DNA from: Porphyromonadaceae bacterium UBA7042
GTDB taxonomy: Bacteria > Bacteroidota > Bacteroidia > Bacteroidales > Muribaculaceae
NCBI GenBank assembly: GCA_002494015.1
Contig: DLAR01000053.1
Coordinates: 1 to 50,147, forward strand
Direction of reading: 5' to 3'
Length of the DNA stretch: 50,147 bases
Within the stretch, counting starts at the first letter, position 1. Each line of letters starts with the position of its first letter. Position numbers and translations under genes: made by a program. Positions 15,721 through 24,441 of the stretch are shown here, piece after piece. The notes under the pieces were generated by a model, which saw nothing but the letters and a program-made list of their open reading frames with translations, was not told the origin of the DNA and did not search any database.

Positions 15721-17217
15721 ATGAATAGAAAATATTATGGCCAACTCATTTTCGAGTTGTCGCGAAAAGGCCGTCGTGGCAGTTATGTAAAACGGGAGGA
15801 CCTTCCCGGGATGCCTGCCGACGCATTGTCGGCAATCCCGTCGCAACTGCTGCGGAAAGAGCCTCTCGGCCTTCCCGAGGTTGACGAGCCGACAGTGGTG
15901 AGACATTATACCAACATGTCGACCAACAATTTCGGGGTCGATACCGGCTTTTACCCGCTCGGGTCATGCACGATGAAATACAATCCCAAAATCAACGAGG
16001 AGGTTGCCTCGATGCCGGGGTTCCGCAACATTCACCCGTTGCAGGATGATTTCAGCGTTCAGGGATGTCTCCGTGCCTACTACACGTTGCAGAAACTCCT
16101 GTGTGAAATCGGCGGCATGGCCGAGTTCACGCTTAACCCCTATGCCGGGGCGCATGGCGAGCTGACAGGCCTGATGGTAATCCGCGCCTATCATGACAGC
16201 CGCAACGACAAGAAACGCAATGTCGTGATTGTGCCCGACTCGGCCCACGGAACCAATCCCGCGAGTGCCGCCGTCGCCGGTCTCAAAGTGGTCGAGGTAA
16301 AGAGCCTGCCCGACGGGACTGTGGATGTCGATGCGCTTGCCGCGCTTCTCGACGATACCGTGGCTGCCGTCATGATGACCAATCCTAACACGGTCGGACT
16401 CTTTGAACACAACATCCCGCGCATTGCCAAGATGGTGCATGACGCAGGCGCGCTTCTCTACTATGACGGGGCCAACCTTAACCCTATGCTCGGTGTGGCG
16501 CGTCCCGGCGACATGGGATTTGACGTGATGCATATCAATCTTCACAAGACATTCTCGACTCCTCACGGAGGGGGCGGTCCCGGAGCCGGGCCGGTAGGCG
16601 TGCGCGCCGGGTTGGAGGAATTTCTGCCCAATCCGCGTGTCATCAAGAGTGACGACATGCTTTTCTGCGAGTTTGAGACAGTCAACGAGACAACCTCGCT
16701 CGGCCGCGTGTCGTCGTGGCTCGGTAATTTCTGTGTAGAGCTCCGGGCGCTTGCCTATATCCTGACGCTCGGACGCGAGGGATTGATGATGGCCGGAAAA
16801 CTTGCGACGCTTAACGCCAACTATGTCAAGGAATCGCTGCGAGACCTCTATAAGCTGCCCATCGACCGTGTGTGCAAACATGAATTTGTGTTTGACGGGC
16901 TGGTTGACAAATCAACCGGTGTCACAACCCTCGATGTCGCAAAAAGGCTGCTTGACCACGGTTATCATGCCCCGACGATTTATTTCCCGCTGCTGTTCCA
17001 CGAGTCGCTTATGATTGAGCCGACCGAGACCGAGAGCCGGGAGACACTCGACGGGTTCATTGCCGTGATGCGCGATATTGCCCGCGAGGCTGTCGAAAAT
17101 CCGGAAACGGTCAGGAATGCGCCCCACGATACCCCTGTGCGCCGCCCCGACGATACGGCGGCCGCGCTGAAACCTGTCGTAACCTATCAGCAGATGATTG
17201 CCGATGACGAAAAGTGA
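15721..17217 (+). CDS. gcvPB: Glycine dehydrogenase (decarboxylating) subunit 2
   Basis: GcvPB is the C-terminal, PLP-binding half of P protein, 498 residues from the ATG at 15721; an in-frame codon at 15634 overlaps gcvPA and adds non-homologous residues. The Schiff-base Lys276 lies in INLHKTFSTPHGGGGPG. Other family marks are STNNFGVDTGFYPLGSCTMK, PDSAHGTNPASA and YYDGANLNPM. With GcvPA it decarboxylates glycine and loads the aminomethyl group on GcvH. The last 14 bases overlap lpdA. Confidence 0.96.
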   Translation: MNRKYYGQLIFELSRKGRRGSYVKREDLPGMPADALSAIPSQLLRKEPLGLPEVDEPTVVRHYTNMSTNNFGVDTGFYPLGSCTMKYNPKINEEVASMPGFRNIHPLQDDFSVQGCLRAYYTLQKLLCEIGGMAEFTLNPYAGAHGELTGLMVIRAYHDSRNDKKRNVVIVPDSAHGTNPASAAVAGLKVVEVKSLPDGTVDVDALAALLDDTVAAVMMTNPNTVGLFEHNIPRIAKMVHDAGALLYYDGANLNPMLGVARPGDMGFDVMHINLHKTFSTPHGGGGPGAGPVGVRAGLEEFLPNPRVIKSDDMLFCEFETVNETTSLGRVSSWLGNFCVELRALAYILTLGREGLMMAGKLATLNANYVKESLRDLYKLPIDRVCKHEFVFDGLVDKSTGVTTLDVAKRLLDHGYHAPTIYFPLLFHESLMIEPTETESRETLDGFIAVMRDIAREAVENPETVRNAPHDTPVRRPDDTAAALKPVVTYQQMIADDEK

Positions 17218-18535
17218 TGTTTTAATAATAGGAGCGGGCCCCGGCGGCTACAATACAGCCGTCGAGGCCCTCGGGGAGGGGTTGACGGTCACTCTTGTCG
17301 AGCGTGGAGAACTTGGGGGGACTTGTCTTAACCGCGGATGTATCCCGACCAAATGTTTCTGCCGGTCAGCCGATGCCGCGCTGACCCTTGCCGATGCCGC
17401 GCAGCTCGGTGTCGCTCCCGAGCCGGTCACCCCGTCGGTGAGTATGGAGCGGGTGGTTGCCCGCAAGGACGAGGTTGTCGCTCAGTTGCGCGAAGGGATA
17501 GCGATGTTGCTCAAAGGGGTCAACATCGTGCCGGGCGAGGCGCGGTTTGTCGACGAGTCTACCGTCGAGGTAAACGGCGAGACCTATACTGCTCCCAAGG
17601 TGATTGTCGCGACAGGCTCGCGCCCTGCCACGCTCGATATTCCCGGAGCGGAATATGCCATTACGAGCGACCGGTTGTTGTCATGGACTGATTTCACCCC
17701 CGAGTCACTTATAATAATAGGTGGCGGCGTTATCGGGATTGAGTTTGCATCTATATTCGCGGCTTTCGGCACAAAAGTTACGGTAATCGAGTATTGCAAG
17801 GAGATTTTGCCGTCGTTTGACAGCGAGATTGCCAAGCGGTTGCGCATGTCTCTGAAACGTCGTGGCATCGACATTGTCACGGGTGCCCGCGTGACAGCTA
17901 TTGACACGCCTGAATGGACTGTGACCTACGAATGCAAAGGGAAAACCCAGTCAGTCAGCGCGGCAGCCGTCGTGATGGCTGTCGGCCGTCGGCCTGTTGT
18001 GCCTGATGGACTTGACAAGATAGTCAAGGAGTGGCACCGTGGAGCTGTCGTGGTCGATGATTCCATGAAAGTTCCCGGAACGGAAGGCCTGTATGCAGTC
18101 GGTGACGTCAACGGCCGCTGTATGCTCGCCCATGCAGCCGAGGCGCAGGGACTTGTCGCGCTCGGGCGCACGGATGTCAACCTCGGTGTGATTCCGAGTG
18201 CCGTGTTCTCGGTACCCGAATGCTCGATGGTGGGCATGACTGAGGAACAGTGTCGTGAATCAGGATTGAATTTCAAGGCCGGGAAAGCCTTTATGCGGGC
18301 CAATGGCAAAGCTCTTGCCATGAATGAGCCTGACGGACTTGTTAAAATCTTGATTGACGCTGACTCGCGCCTCATTCTCGGCTGCCACGTTGTCGGCGCC
18401 CATGCGGCAGATATAATCCAAGAGGTCGTGACCGTCATGTCGGCCTCGTTGACGATAGATGCCGTCACCGCCTCGATACATGCCCATCCCACGCTGTCAG
18501 AGGCTGTTCTCGCCGCCGCAAAAGCAATCCCGTGA
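17204..18535 (+). CDS. lpdA: Dihydrolipoyl dehydrogenase (L protein)
   Basis: LpdA is an FAD-dependent pyridine-nucleotide disulphide oxidoreductase of 443 residues. It re-oxidises dihydrolipoyl-GcvH and reduces NAD+. The FAD fold begins VLIIGAGPGGYN, the redox disulphide is C41/C46 (GGTCLNRGCIPTK), the NAD domain has IIGGGVIGIEFASI, and the active-site base pair is His428/Glu433 (HPTLSE). The ATG at 17204 overlaps gcvPB by 14 bases, so it is translationally coupled. As the last gene it completes a self-sufficient glycine cleavage operon. It may also serve other lipoyl complexes; that is inference. Confidence 0.95.
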   Translation: MTKSDVLIIGAGPGGYNTAVEALGEGLTVTLVERGELGGTCLNRGCIPTKCFCRSADAALTLADAAQLGVAPEPVTPSVSMERVVARKDEVVAQLREGIAMLLKGVNIVPGEARFVDESTVEVNGETYTAPKVIVATGSRPATLDIPGAEYAITSDRLLSWTDFTPESLIIIGGGVIGIEFASIFAAFGTKVTVIEYCKEILPSFDSEIAKRLRMSLKRRGIDIVTGARVTAIDTPEWTVTYECKGKTQSVSAAAVVMAVGRRPVVPDGLDKIVKEWHRGAVVVDDSMKVPGTEGLYAVGDVNGRCMLAHAAEAQGLVALGRTDVNLGVIPSAVFSVPECSMVGMTEEQCRESGLNFKAGKAFMRANGKALAMNEPDGLVKILIDADSRLILGCHVVGAHAADIIQEVVTVMSASLTIDAVTASIHAHPTLSEAVLAAAKAIP

Positions 18536-18577
18536 GTGTGTCTTCAATCTTTTTGGCCGTCTCATTGTTTTAGAGAT

Positions 18578-19159
18578 ATGGAAAATGATACGATTCAGAT
18601 AGAGACGCATCCTTGGGAACCTTTTATTCCCGACGGGGCAAAGATTCTCATCATGGGGACTTTCCCTCCCGGCAGTCACAGGTGGTCGATGGATTTCTAT
18701 TATCCCAACCGCACAAACGACTTTTGGTTTATGATGGGGTTGATATTCATGGGTGACCGTTATGCGCTCTATGACCGCGGGACAAAGCTGTTCAATCTTG
18801 ACGCGATAAAGCAGCTGCTCAACGAAAAAGGTATTGCCATGAATGATACCGGTTACAGAGTGCGCCGGCTGAAAGGGAACGCCTCTGACAAATTCCTCGA
18901 AATAGTCGAGCCGGTGGCACTGTATGATTTGCTTGCCAAGATGCCTCGGTGTCACACCGTGGCTACCACGGGCGAGAAAGCGGCCGGTGTCATCGCCGGG
19001 ATAACCGGCACGCCGTTGCCCAAGATGGGAGAAATGGTCACTGCCGACGATGGCCTTGAGATATGGAGGATGCCGTCAACCTCCCGGGCCTATCCGCTTG
19101 CCCTCGAAAAGAAGGCCGCCTATTATGCCGGGATGTTCCACCATGCCGGAATCATGTAA
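18578..19159 (+). CDS. Uracil-DNA glycosylase family protein
   Basis: This is a 193-residue cytoplasmic protein of the UDG superfamily (MUG-like fold). The start at 18578 (MENDTIQIETHPWEPF) is where family homology begins; the 42 bases upstream in frame look non-coding. The motif ILIMGTFPPGSHRWS (residues 21-35) corresponds to motif A, with YYPNRTNDFW following, and MPSTSRAYPL near the C-terminus is the likely DNA-insertion motif. Relatives in Bacteroidales are annotated as UDG-family proteins without a proven substrate. It follows lpdA by 42 bases and may be read through from the gcv operon. A 24-bp bidirectional hairpin follows it. Confidence 0.75.
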   Translation: MENDTIQIETHPWEPFIPDGAKILIMGTFPPGSHRWSMDFYYPNRTNDFWFMMGLIFMGDRYALYDRGTKLFNLDAIKQLLNEKGIAMNDTGYRVRRLKGNASDKFLEIVEPVALYDLLAKMPRCHTVATTGEKAAGVIAGITGTPLPKMGEMVTADDGLEIWRMPSTSRAYPLALEKKAAYYAGMFHHAGIM

Positions 19160-19162
19160 CCC

Positions 19163-19230
19163 TATAAAAATTGAACTGCACCCCCGACAGTCAGATGCGA
19201 AACTGACGGGGGTGCAGTTCAATTTTTATA
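19163..19230. terminator. 24-bp bidirectional terminator
   Basis: Perfect arms at 19163-19186 and 19207-19230, with a small inner stem, lie between the converging UDG-like gene and exuT. Both ends of the stem are A/T-rich, giving a T-run on either strand. Confidence 0.88.
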
Positions 19231-19252
19231 AGGGTTACTTTATGGATTCAAG

Positions 19253-20713
19253 TTAGATGATGATTTTCTTGTAACGCGGGACGAGCAGCTTTATGGCACA
19301 CCAAGCGAGGAGATAGGAGACGGCGCATACGCAGAACACAATCATGTAGGCGGCCGGTTTGCCCGCGAAACCCATGAACGAGAACGCGTCACCCATGCGC
19401 GCACCGTAGTCAAAGAGTATGCCTGAGCCTTGACAGATTATATAGGAGCTGATACCTCCGGCCATAGTCCCGATGCCGACGATGGAGGCCACTGTCGATG
19501 TGGGGAACATGTCGCCGATTGTCGAGTAGAGGTTGGCGCTCCAAGCCTGATGGGCAGCTCCGGCAAGTCCGATGATTACAGCGGGCCACCATGCCGAGTG
19601 TGCGCCCAGCGGCTGTGCAAAGAGGACGAGGAGGGGCACGAATGCAAACATGAGCATCGCCCTCATGCGGCCTTCGTAGGGATTCATGCCGCGTTTCTCG
19701 ACAAAAATGCGTGGCAGATAACCGCCTGCGATTGACAGCACGGTCACGATGAGGTAGAGTGTGAAAATCAGTCCTTGTCCCATCGGGGTGTAAGACGCGT
19801 AGCCGAATTGGTCAGAGAAATAGGCCGGCGCCCAGAACAGGAAGAACCACCACACGCCGTCGGTCAATGCCTTGCCCATGATGAAGGCCCACGTCTGGCG
19901 GAATGAGAAACAACGCCAGAACGATATTGTCTCGGTCTGTTCGGCCTTGATTTCGGCCGCCGGTTCCCCGGCTTCGTCCTGCCTGATATAGTCAAGCTCG
20001 GCTTGATTTACAAACCGTGATTTCTCGGGCGAGGTGTATAGTGTGTTCCAAAATCCCATCCACACGAAACCGAGCGCGCCGATGATGATGAATGCCATTT
20101 CCCAGCCCAGCAAGTGAGCCAGCAGGGGGATGCAGAGGGGGGCGGCAAGCGCGCCTACCGATGCTCCCGAGTTGAACACTGCCGTGGAGAAGGCACGGTC
20201 CATTTTGGGGAAATATTGCGCGGTCACCTTGATTGCGGCAGGGAAGTTGCCGGCCTCGCCGAGGGCGAGCAGGGCGCGGCATCCGAGGAACAGCCACACG
20301 GATACCGTGGCAATCGACAGTGCCAGTGCCGAGCCGCTTTTCACGGCGGCGAGAGCCTCGACGCTTTCGAGACCTTCGATTTTCATCGTCAGCCACCCGC
20401 ATCCCGCGTGGAGGCAAGCCGCGCCTGACCAGATGAAGATGGCCCAGAGATAGCCTTTGCGCGATCCCATCCAGTCGATGAATTTGCCGGCGACAAGGCT
20501 TATCGCGGCATAAAACAGCGAGAAGAATCCGGTGATTGTGCCGTAGTCACTGTCGGTCCAGTGAAATTCCGGGGCGATGAAATCTTTCCATGTCAGGGAC
20601 AACACCTGACGGTCGAGATAGTTGATTGTGGTAGCGAAGAACAGCAGCGAGCAGATGACCCAGCGAAAATTGGTCCTTGTCTTTGCTGCCTCGATTGAAG
20701 TGGAGATTTCCAT
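19253..20713 (-). CDS. exuT: MFS hexuronate transporter
   Basis: ExuT is a 486-residue inner-membrane proton symporter of the major facilitator superfamily (anion:cation symporter family) with about 12 transmembrane segments. The start FRWVICSLLFFATTINYLDRQVLS is family-typical, as are RALLALGEAGNFPAAIK and the cytoplasmic loop around residues 225-260. It imports D-glucuronate and D-galacturonate. The gene lies 23 bases after uxaC on the same strand, so imported hexuronates pass directly to the isomerase. It is the last gene of a four-gene operon. Confidence 0.9.
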   Translation of the reverse strand: MEISTSIEAAKTRTNFRWVICSLLFFATTINYLDRQVLSLTWKDFIAPEFHWTDSDYGTITGFFSLFYAAISLVAGKFIDWMGSRKGYLWAIFIWSGAACLHAGCGWLTMKIEGLESVEALAAVKSGSALALSIATVSVWLFLGCRALLALGEAGNFPAAIKVTAQYFPKMDRAFSTAVFNSGASVGALAAPLCIPLLAHLLGWEMAFIIIGALGFVWMGFWNTLYTSPEKSRFVNQAELDYIRQDEAGEPAAEIKAEQTETISFWRCFSFRQTWAFIMGKALTDGVWWFFLFWAPAYFSDQFGYASYTPMGQGLIFTLYLIVTVLSIAGGYLPRIFVEKRGMNPYEGRMRAMLMFAFVPLLVLFAQPLGAHSAWWPAVIIGLAGAAHQAWSANLYSTIGDMFPTSTVASIVGIGTMAGGISSYIICQGSGILFDYGARMGDAFSFMGFAGKPAAYMIVFCVCAVSYLLAWCAIKLLVPRYKKIII

Positions 20714-20736
20714 GATATATAGATTTAGGCGGCCGG

Positions 20737-22152
20737 TTAGAAATTGAAATAGTTTTTGGCGTTGAAATAGCTGATGTCGCGCACCATTGCGTCGACGCGC
20801 TCTTTCTCATATCCCGTGTAGGGTATAAGTCCTGCCTCGATGTCATTACCGATAAGGTTGCACAACGTGCGGCGGAAGTATTCGTGGCGGGGATAGGAGA
20901 TAAATGACCGCGAGTCAGTCAGCATGCCGACGAAACGGCTCAGAAGTCCGAGTAGCGACAATGCGTTCATCTGACGCTGCATTCCGTCAATCTGGTCATT
21001 GAACCACCATCCCGAGCCAAACTGTATCTTTCCGGGAATGCTGCCGTCCTGAAAGTTGCCTATCATGGTGGCGATTACCTCGTTGGCGGCAGGGTTGAGG
21101 TTGTAGAGGATGGTCTTTCCGAGTTTGCCACGGCTGTTGAGGCGGTCGAGGAAACGGGCCATCGAGGTCGCGGTGGCAAATTCGCCGATTGAGTCAAAAC
21201 CGGTGTCAGGGCCGATGAGCGACATCATGCGGGTATTGGAATTGCGGATGGTTCCGTAATGGAATTGCTGTGCCCAGCCCGAATCATGGTCCATCTCGCC
21301 GAAAACGAGCAGCATCTTGCTTTTGAACTTGCGGGTTTCCTCGGCGGTGAGGTTGTGTCCGGCATATACTTTGGCAAAGATAGCGGCAATTTCGTCATCG
21401 GTGAAATCGTCGGCATAAAATTCTTCCAGACCGTGGTCGCTTAGGCGGCATCCCATCGACTCGAAGAAATCATGGCGGCGTTGCAGCGCGTCGACCATGT
21501 CATTGAAGGTGTTTATGGTCACGCCCGAAACCTCGGCCAGCCGGCCGACGTAGGCACGGAACGCCTCGGGGTTTTCTACGGCCATTGCCTTGTCGGGTCT
21601 CCAAGTGGGGAGAACCTTGATTTCAAACCCGCTGTCGGCTATCGCCTTGTGATGCTCCAGCGAGTCCACGGGGTCGTCGGTCGTGCAGACCACCTCCACG
21701 TTGTAGCGGCGCATCAAGCCGCGCGCGGTCATCGACGGGTCGTTTTGCAGCCGGTCGTTGCATTTTTCAAAAATGTCCCGTGCCGTCTCGGGGTTGAGGC
21801 GGTCGGTTATGCCGAAAGCTGTTTTCAGTTCAAGGTGGGTCCAGTGGTAAAGCGGGTTTCGGAAGGTGTAGGGGACAGTCTCGGCCCATTTTTCAAACTT
21901 TTCCCAGTCGCTCGTGTCCTTGCCGGTTATGAACCGCTCGTCGACACCGTTGGAACGCAGCGCGCGCCACTTGTAGTGGTCGCCTCCGAGCCACAGCTCG
22001 GTAATCGAGCTGAAACGGTGGTTGCGGGAAATCATCGCGGGGTCGAGATGACAGTGGTAGTCAATTATCGGCAGGTCGGCTGCATGTTCGTGGTACAGTT
22101 GTTGTGCCACGGGTGTCTGAAGTAAAAAATTGTCGGTATTAAATTGTGTCAT
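20737..22152 (-). CDS. uxaC: Glucuronate isomerase
   Basis: UxaC is a 471-residue cytoplasmic enzyme of the amidohydrolase-like fold that converts glucuronate to fructuronate and galacturonate to tagaturonate. The metal-site motif DYHCHL (His33, His35) is present, with FRNPLYHWTHLELK and VVCTTDDPVDSLEHH also characteristic. Length is normal. Its ATG overlaps the stop of the preceding DoxX gene by four bases (ATGA on the minus strand), so it is translationally coupled to genes with no evident link to hexuronates. The uxuA/uxuB or uxaA/uxaB enzymes for the next steps are not in the window. Confidence 0.96.
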   Translation of the reverse strand: MTQFNTDNFLLQTPVAQQLYHEHAADLPIIDYHCHLDPAMISRNHRFSSITELWLGGDHYKWRALRSNGVDERFITGKDTSDWEKFEKWAETVPYTFRNPLYHWTHLELKTAFGITDRLNPETARDIFEKCNDRLQNDPSMTARGLMRRYNVEVVCTTDDPVDSLEHHKAIADSGFEIKVLPTWRPDKAMAVENPEAFRAYVGRLAEVSGVTINTFNDMVDALQRRHDFFESMGCRLSDHGLEEFYADDFTDDEIAAIFAKVYAGHNLTAEETRKFKSKMLLVFGEMDHDSGWAQQFHYGTIRNSNTRMMSLIGPDTGFDSIGEFATATSMARFLDRLNSRGKLGKTILYNLNPAANEVIATMIGNFQDGSIPGKIQFGSGWWFNDQIDGMQRQMNALSLLGLLSRFVGMLTDSRSFISYPRHEYFRRTLCNLIGNDIEAGLIPYTGYEKERVDAMVRDISYFNAKNYFNF

Positions 22153-23465
22153 GGTTCCGGTGTAGTGTCTTTGTTATTTCTGATTTTATTGATAATGTTG
22201 GTCAGAGACCAAGCTACAAGCCGCCCGCTGCGGTCGAGCACAAGGATGCCTCCGAGGATTATCAGGAGAATTCCCGTCAGTGTCTTGAGATAGCGCAGAC
22301 TGCGGGGGGTAAGGAAATCAAGCATTTCGTCTTGGCCGGTGATGGCCGACATGGCTGCGTAGTTGATTGACGCGAGCGAGCGTTTCCATTGTACCACGCC
22401 GTCGTTGAGATAGACGAGCCCCACGTTACCGCGCGCGAGTTCCTTGATGAGTGTAGGTTCAGCCGAATAGATTTCGTAGTCGGCCATCGATATGTCGCGC
22501 CAGTAGTCGTTGTCTTCGGCACTGTTGCCTATAAGGGTCACCAGCGACCCGCCACGGCCCGAGATAAAGTCGTTGAGGTCGTTTATCTTATAGGAGGAAG
22601 AAAGGTCGGCACGGTGAATATCGGGAATCGTGACGATAAACTGCTCGCCGCTGTTGCTGATAATGTAGGGGGCGACATCCTCCCCGTCCTCGATAATGGT
22701 GAATCCGTCGTCGGCATGTTCGTTTCCTGAAATCAGGTGACGGTCGACGAATACCCAAGCTGTGTCTTCGGGAAGGTCGTCTTCAGTGAATGCCCTTTGC
22801 TGTCCGTCGCGCTCATAGATGAATTCATATACGGCCTCGTTGTCTTCATCATCTTCGCCACCGGCGGTAGATGACGGTATCAGCTCCACACCCTCGCTGA
22901 ACCGCCGGAAGTCAAGCATGGGTTGCACGTTGAAGCCGTAGACCTCGATAATGAGAATATAGAGAGTCGCAAGACCGCCTATAACCCACTGGATATAGGT
23001 GCCGTACAATCCGTTTACGCAGTTGTTGTAAATTGCCAGATAGACGAGGGCGGCGGTGATGAAGATGTTTTTGACAAAGGTTGCAGTGTTGGAGATTACC
23101 CAGAAGTCGCCGAAGCATCCGCAGTCGGCCACCGGGTTGGCGATAGCGATATAGGCCGAGAGGGGCAGCATCCCGCACATGATGAGCAGAAGTCCCCACA
23201 CTGACATGTGCCTGTAGGTGCCGAAGAATAGCAGCAATCCCCAGATGAACTCGACAGCAGCAAGCAATCCGGCTCCGATTGTGATAATTGACTCTGGCAC
23301 GCTGAGGTTCCACACAGTCAGATACTCGCTGATTTTATATACGCTCCCCCACACGTCGATACCCTTGACGAATCCCGACATGATAAAGGTCGCGCCGATG
23401 GCGAGTCGCAGCAGCCACACTATTGCCGGAGTCAGCCGTGCGTGGATGTCAGCAAGCCGCGCCAT
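22149..23465 (-). CDS. DoxX/MauE-like membrane protein with extracytoplasmic domain
   Basis: The protein has 438 residues. The first 170 form a four-helix DoxX/MauE-type membrane domain (LLRLAIGATFIMSGFVKGID, then NPVADCGCFGDFW with a Cys pair resembling MauE/DsbD-like redox proteins). Residues 185-395 form an acidic soluble domain that may be thioredoxin-like, and a final helix lies near 395-415. Related Bacteroidales proteins follow a DUF1599 gene and usually precede tpiA. Here it overlaps DUF1599 by 17 bases and uxaC by 4. The role is unproven; disulphide or electron-transfer chemistry in the envelope is a guess from the CGC motif. Confidence 0.75.
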   Translation of the reverse strand: MARLADIHARLTPAIVWLLRLAIGATFIMSGFVKGIDVWGSVYKISEYLTVWNLSVPESIITIGAGLLAAVEFIWGLLLFFGTYRHMSVWGLLLIMCGMLPLSAYIAIANPVADCGCFGDFWVISNTATFVKNIFITAALVYLAIYNNCVNGLYGTYIQWVIGGLATLYILIIEVYGFNVQPMLDFRRFSEGVELIPSSTAGGEDDEDNEAVYEFIYERDGQQRAFTEDDLPEDTAWVFVDRHLISGNEHADDGFTIIEDGEDVAPYIISNSGEQFIVTIPDIHRADLSSSYKINDLNDFISGRGGSLVTLIGNSAEDNDYWRDISMADYEIYSAEPTLIKELARGNVGLVYLNDGVVQWKRSLASINYAAMSAITGQDEMLDFLTPRSLRYLKTLTGILLIILGGILVLDRSGRLVAWSLTNIINKIRNNKDTTPEP

Positions 23466-24003
23466 CTTCCTCGGTCAGTTTGATGATTCCGAAAACGGCA
23501 TAGTTGACCATGTCCATGTAGTTGGCGTCTATTCCTTCTGAAATGATGGTTTTGCCACGGTTGCTCTCAATCTGCTTGGTCCGCTGAATCTTGGTTAGAA
23601 TCAGGTCGGTATAAGAGTTTACGCGCATACCGCGCCACGCTTCCCCGTAGTCATGGTTCTTGGCTTTCATCAGCTCGGCGGTCATGGCTGCATAACGGTC
23701 ATATAGCTCCATTGCCTGCTGTGCTGAAATATCGACGTTGTCGGCAGCACCGAGCCGGAGCTGGATGAGACCTACGATGCCGTAGTTGACGATGGCTATA
23801 AATTCGGGAAGAATGCCTTCCTGTACCATGGCCTCGGTTTCTTCAAGAGTGCGTATCCGCTTGGCCTTTATAAAAAGCTGGTCGGTGATGGAGCAAGGGC
23901 GCATGATGCGCCACGACGCGCCATAATCGGTGAGTTTTTTTTCAAAAATATCGCGGCACGACTTCAAAGCGGCCTCAAATTGACGGTTGGTTTTATCTGA
24001 CAT
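23449..24003 (-). CDS. DUF1599 (nucleotide modification associated domain 1) protein, duplicated domain
   Basis: This is a 184-residue cytoplasmic protein made of two copies of the same domain. One covers about residues 12-75 (KLTDYGASWRIMRPCSITDQ, then IAIVNYGIVGLIQL), the other 100-178 (KNHDYGEAWRGMRVNSYTD, then MDMVNYAVFGIIKL). The repeated DYGxxWRxMR and NYxxxGxIxL elements are obvious by eye. The domain is PF07659, also called Nmad1; its biochemical activity has not been established as far as I know. It is the first gene of the DUF1599-DoxX-uxaC-exuT operon, with a minus-strand promoter about 25 bases upstream. Confidence 0.82.
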   Translation of the reverse strand: MSDKTNRQFEAALKSCRDIFEKKLTDYGASWRIMRPCSITDQLFIKAKRIRTLEETEAMVQEGILPEFIAIVNYGIVGLIQLRLGAADNVDISAQQAMELYDRYAAMTAELMKAKNHDYGEAWRGMRVNSYTDLILTKIQRTKQIESNRGKTIISEGIDANYMDMVNYAVFGIIKLTEEDGAAC

Positions 24004-24027
24004 GGGATTGAATCAATGTTTAATCCA

Positions 24028-24035
24028 CAAATTTA
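24028..24035 (-). promoter_or_regulatory. -7 box of the DUF1599 operon
   Basis: TAAATTTG reads on the minus strand here, about 25 bases before the DUF1599 ATG. I see no good -33 box; an A/T-rich run lies upstream. Confidence 0.45.
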
Positions 24036-24091
24036 AAGATTTTTTTTCAGACGGGTGGAAATTGTTTAATCAATTTTTAGTGAAAATGTGA

Positions 24092-24117
24092 CCTGACTTG
24101 TAAGCCTGACTTGTAAG
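24092..24117 (+). repeat. Tandem 13-base repeat
   Basis: CCTGACTTGTAAG occurs twice with no gap. It is in a gene-free region about 90 bases upstream of the DUF1599 start. Confidence 0.8.
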
Positions 24118-24242
24118 CGGGTCGCAGGATTAAACGGTTGTAAAACAGAAATACAATTTCCCGAAGTGTGTTTTTCTCTTTGGACGGTTTTAAGTTAAAA
24201 TGACATTAACACGATAAATATGGCGAATTAAAGTTAAAGCAC

Positions 24243-24273
24243 TTGCGTAATAATCAGGGAGTTAGTAATTTTG
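24243..24273 (+). promoter_or_regulatory. Plus-strand promoter with no protein gene behind it
   Basis: TTG (24243-24245) and TAATTTTG (24266-24273) are 20 bases apart. The next plus-strand gene is 5 kb away, so this promoter should drive a non-coding RNA starting near 24280. Confidence 0.6.
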
Positions 24274-24279
24274 CAATGC

Positions 24280-24441
24280 GAAAATAATCTGTGACAATAT
24301 CCATAAGACACGATTAAGGGGAGCCTTTTTTATCCCCTGATTTTGCACCATTATTTTTTCAAGGAGGCTCGTTTGGCCCCGTCTCGTTAACCGTCCTCTC
24401 TACCCCTCGTGGCGGCGATGTGGAATCCGGGTCTCCTTTTT
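24280..24441 (+). ncRNA. Candidate structured small RNA (possibly 6S/Bacteroidales-1-like)
   Basis: A transcript from the 24243-24273 promoter would contain hairpin AGGGGA/TCCCCT (24317-24322, 24333-24338). It would end with a closing stem AAGGAGGCTCG (24361-24371) paired to CGGGTCTCCTT (24428-24438), 11 pairs including two G-U, that runs into five T residues (24437-24441). The stem encloses about 56 bases that look only weakly paired, as in the open bubble of 6S RNA. GAGCC (24321-24325) can alternatively pair with GGCTC (24366-24370), so two folds compete. Promoter, structure and T-run together make an RNA gene likely. Identity as 6S or the Bacteroidales-1 motif is only a suggestion and needs a covariance search. 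Confidence 0.5.

Noticed and set aside
15964..16881. 305-codon minus-strand frame across gcvPB
   Set aside because: It is antisense to a conserved enzyme with the PLP lysine; no start context or family features.
21472..22125. 217-codon plus-strand frame antisense to uxaC
   Set aside because: The uxaC frame is complete and conserved; this frame is a shadow.
24360..24441. tmRNA, SRP RNA or RNase P RNA
   Set aside because: None of the conserved sequence blocks that I know for those RNAs (tag reading frame, SRP apical loop, RNase P core) is visible.
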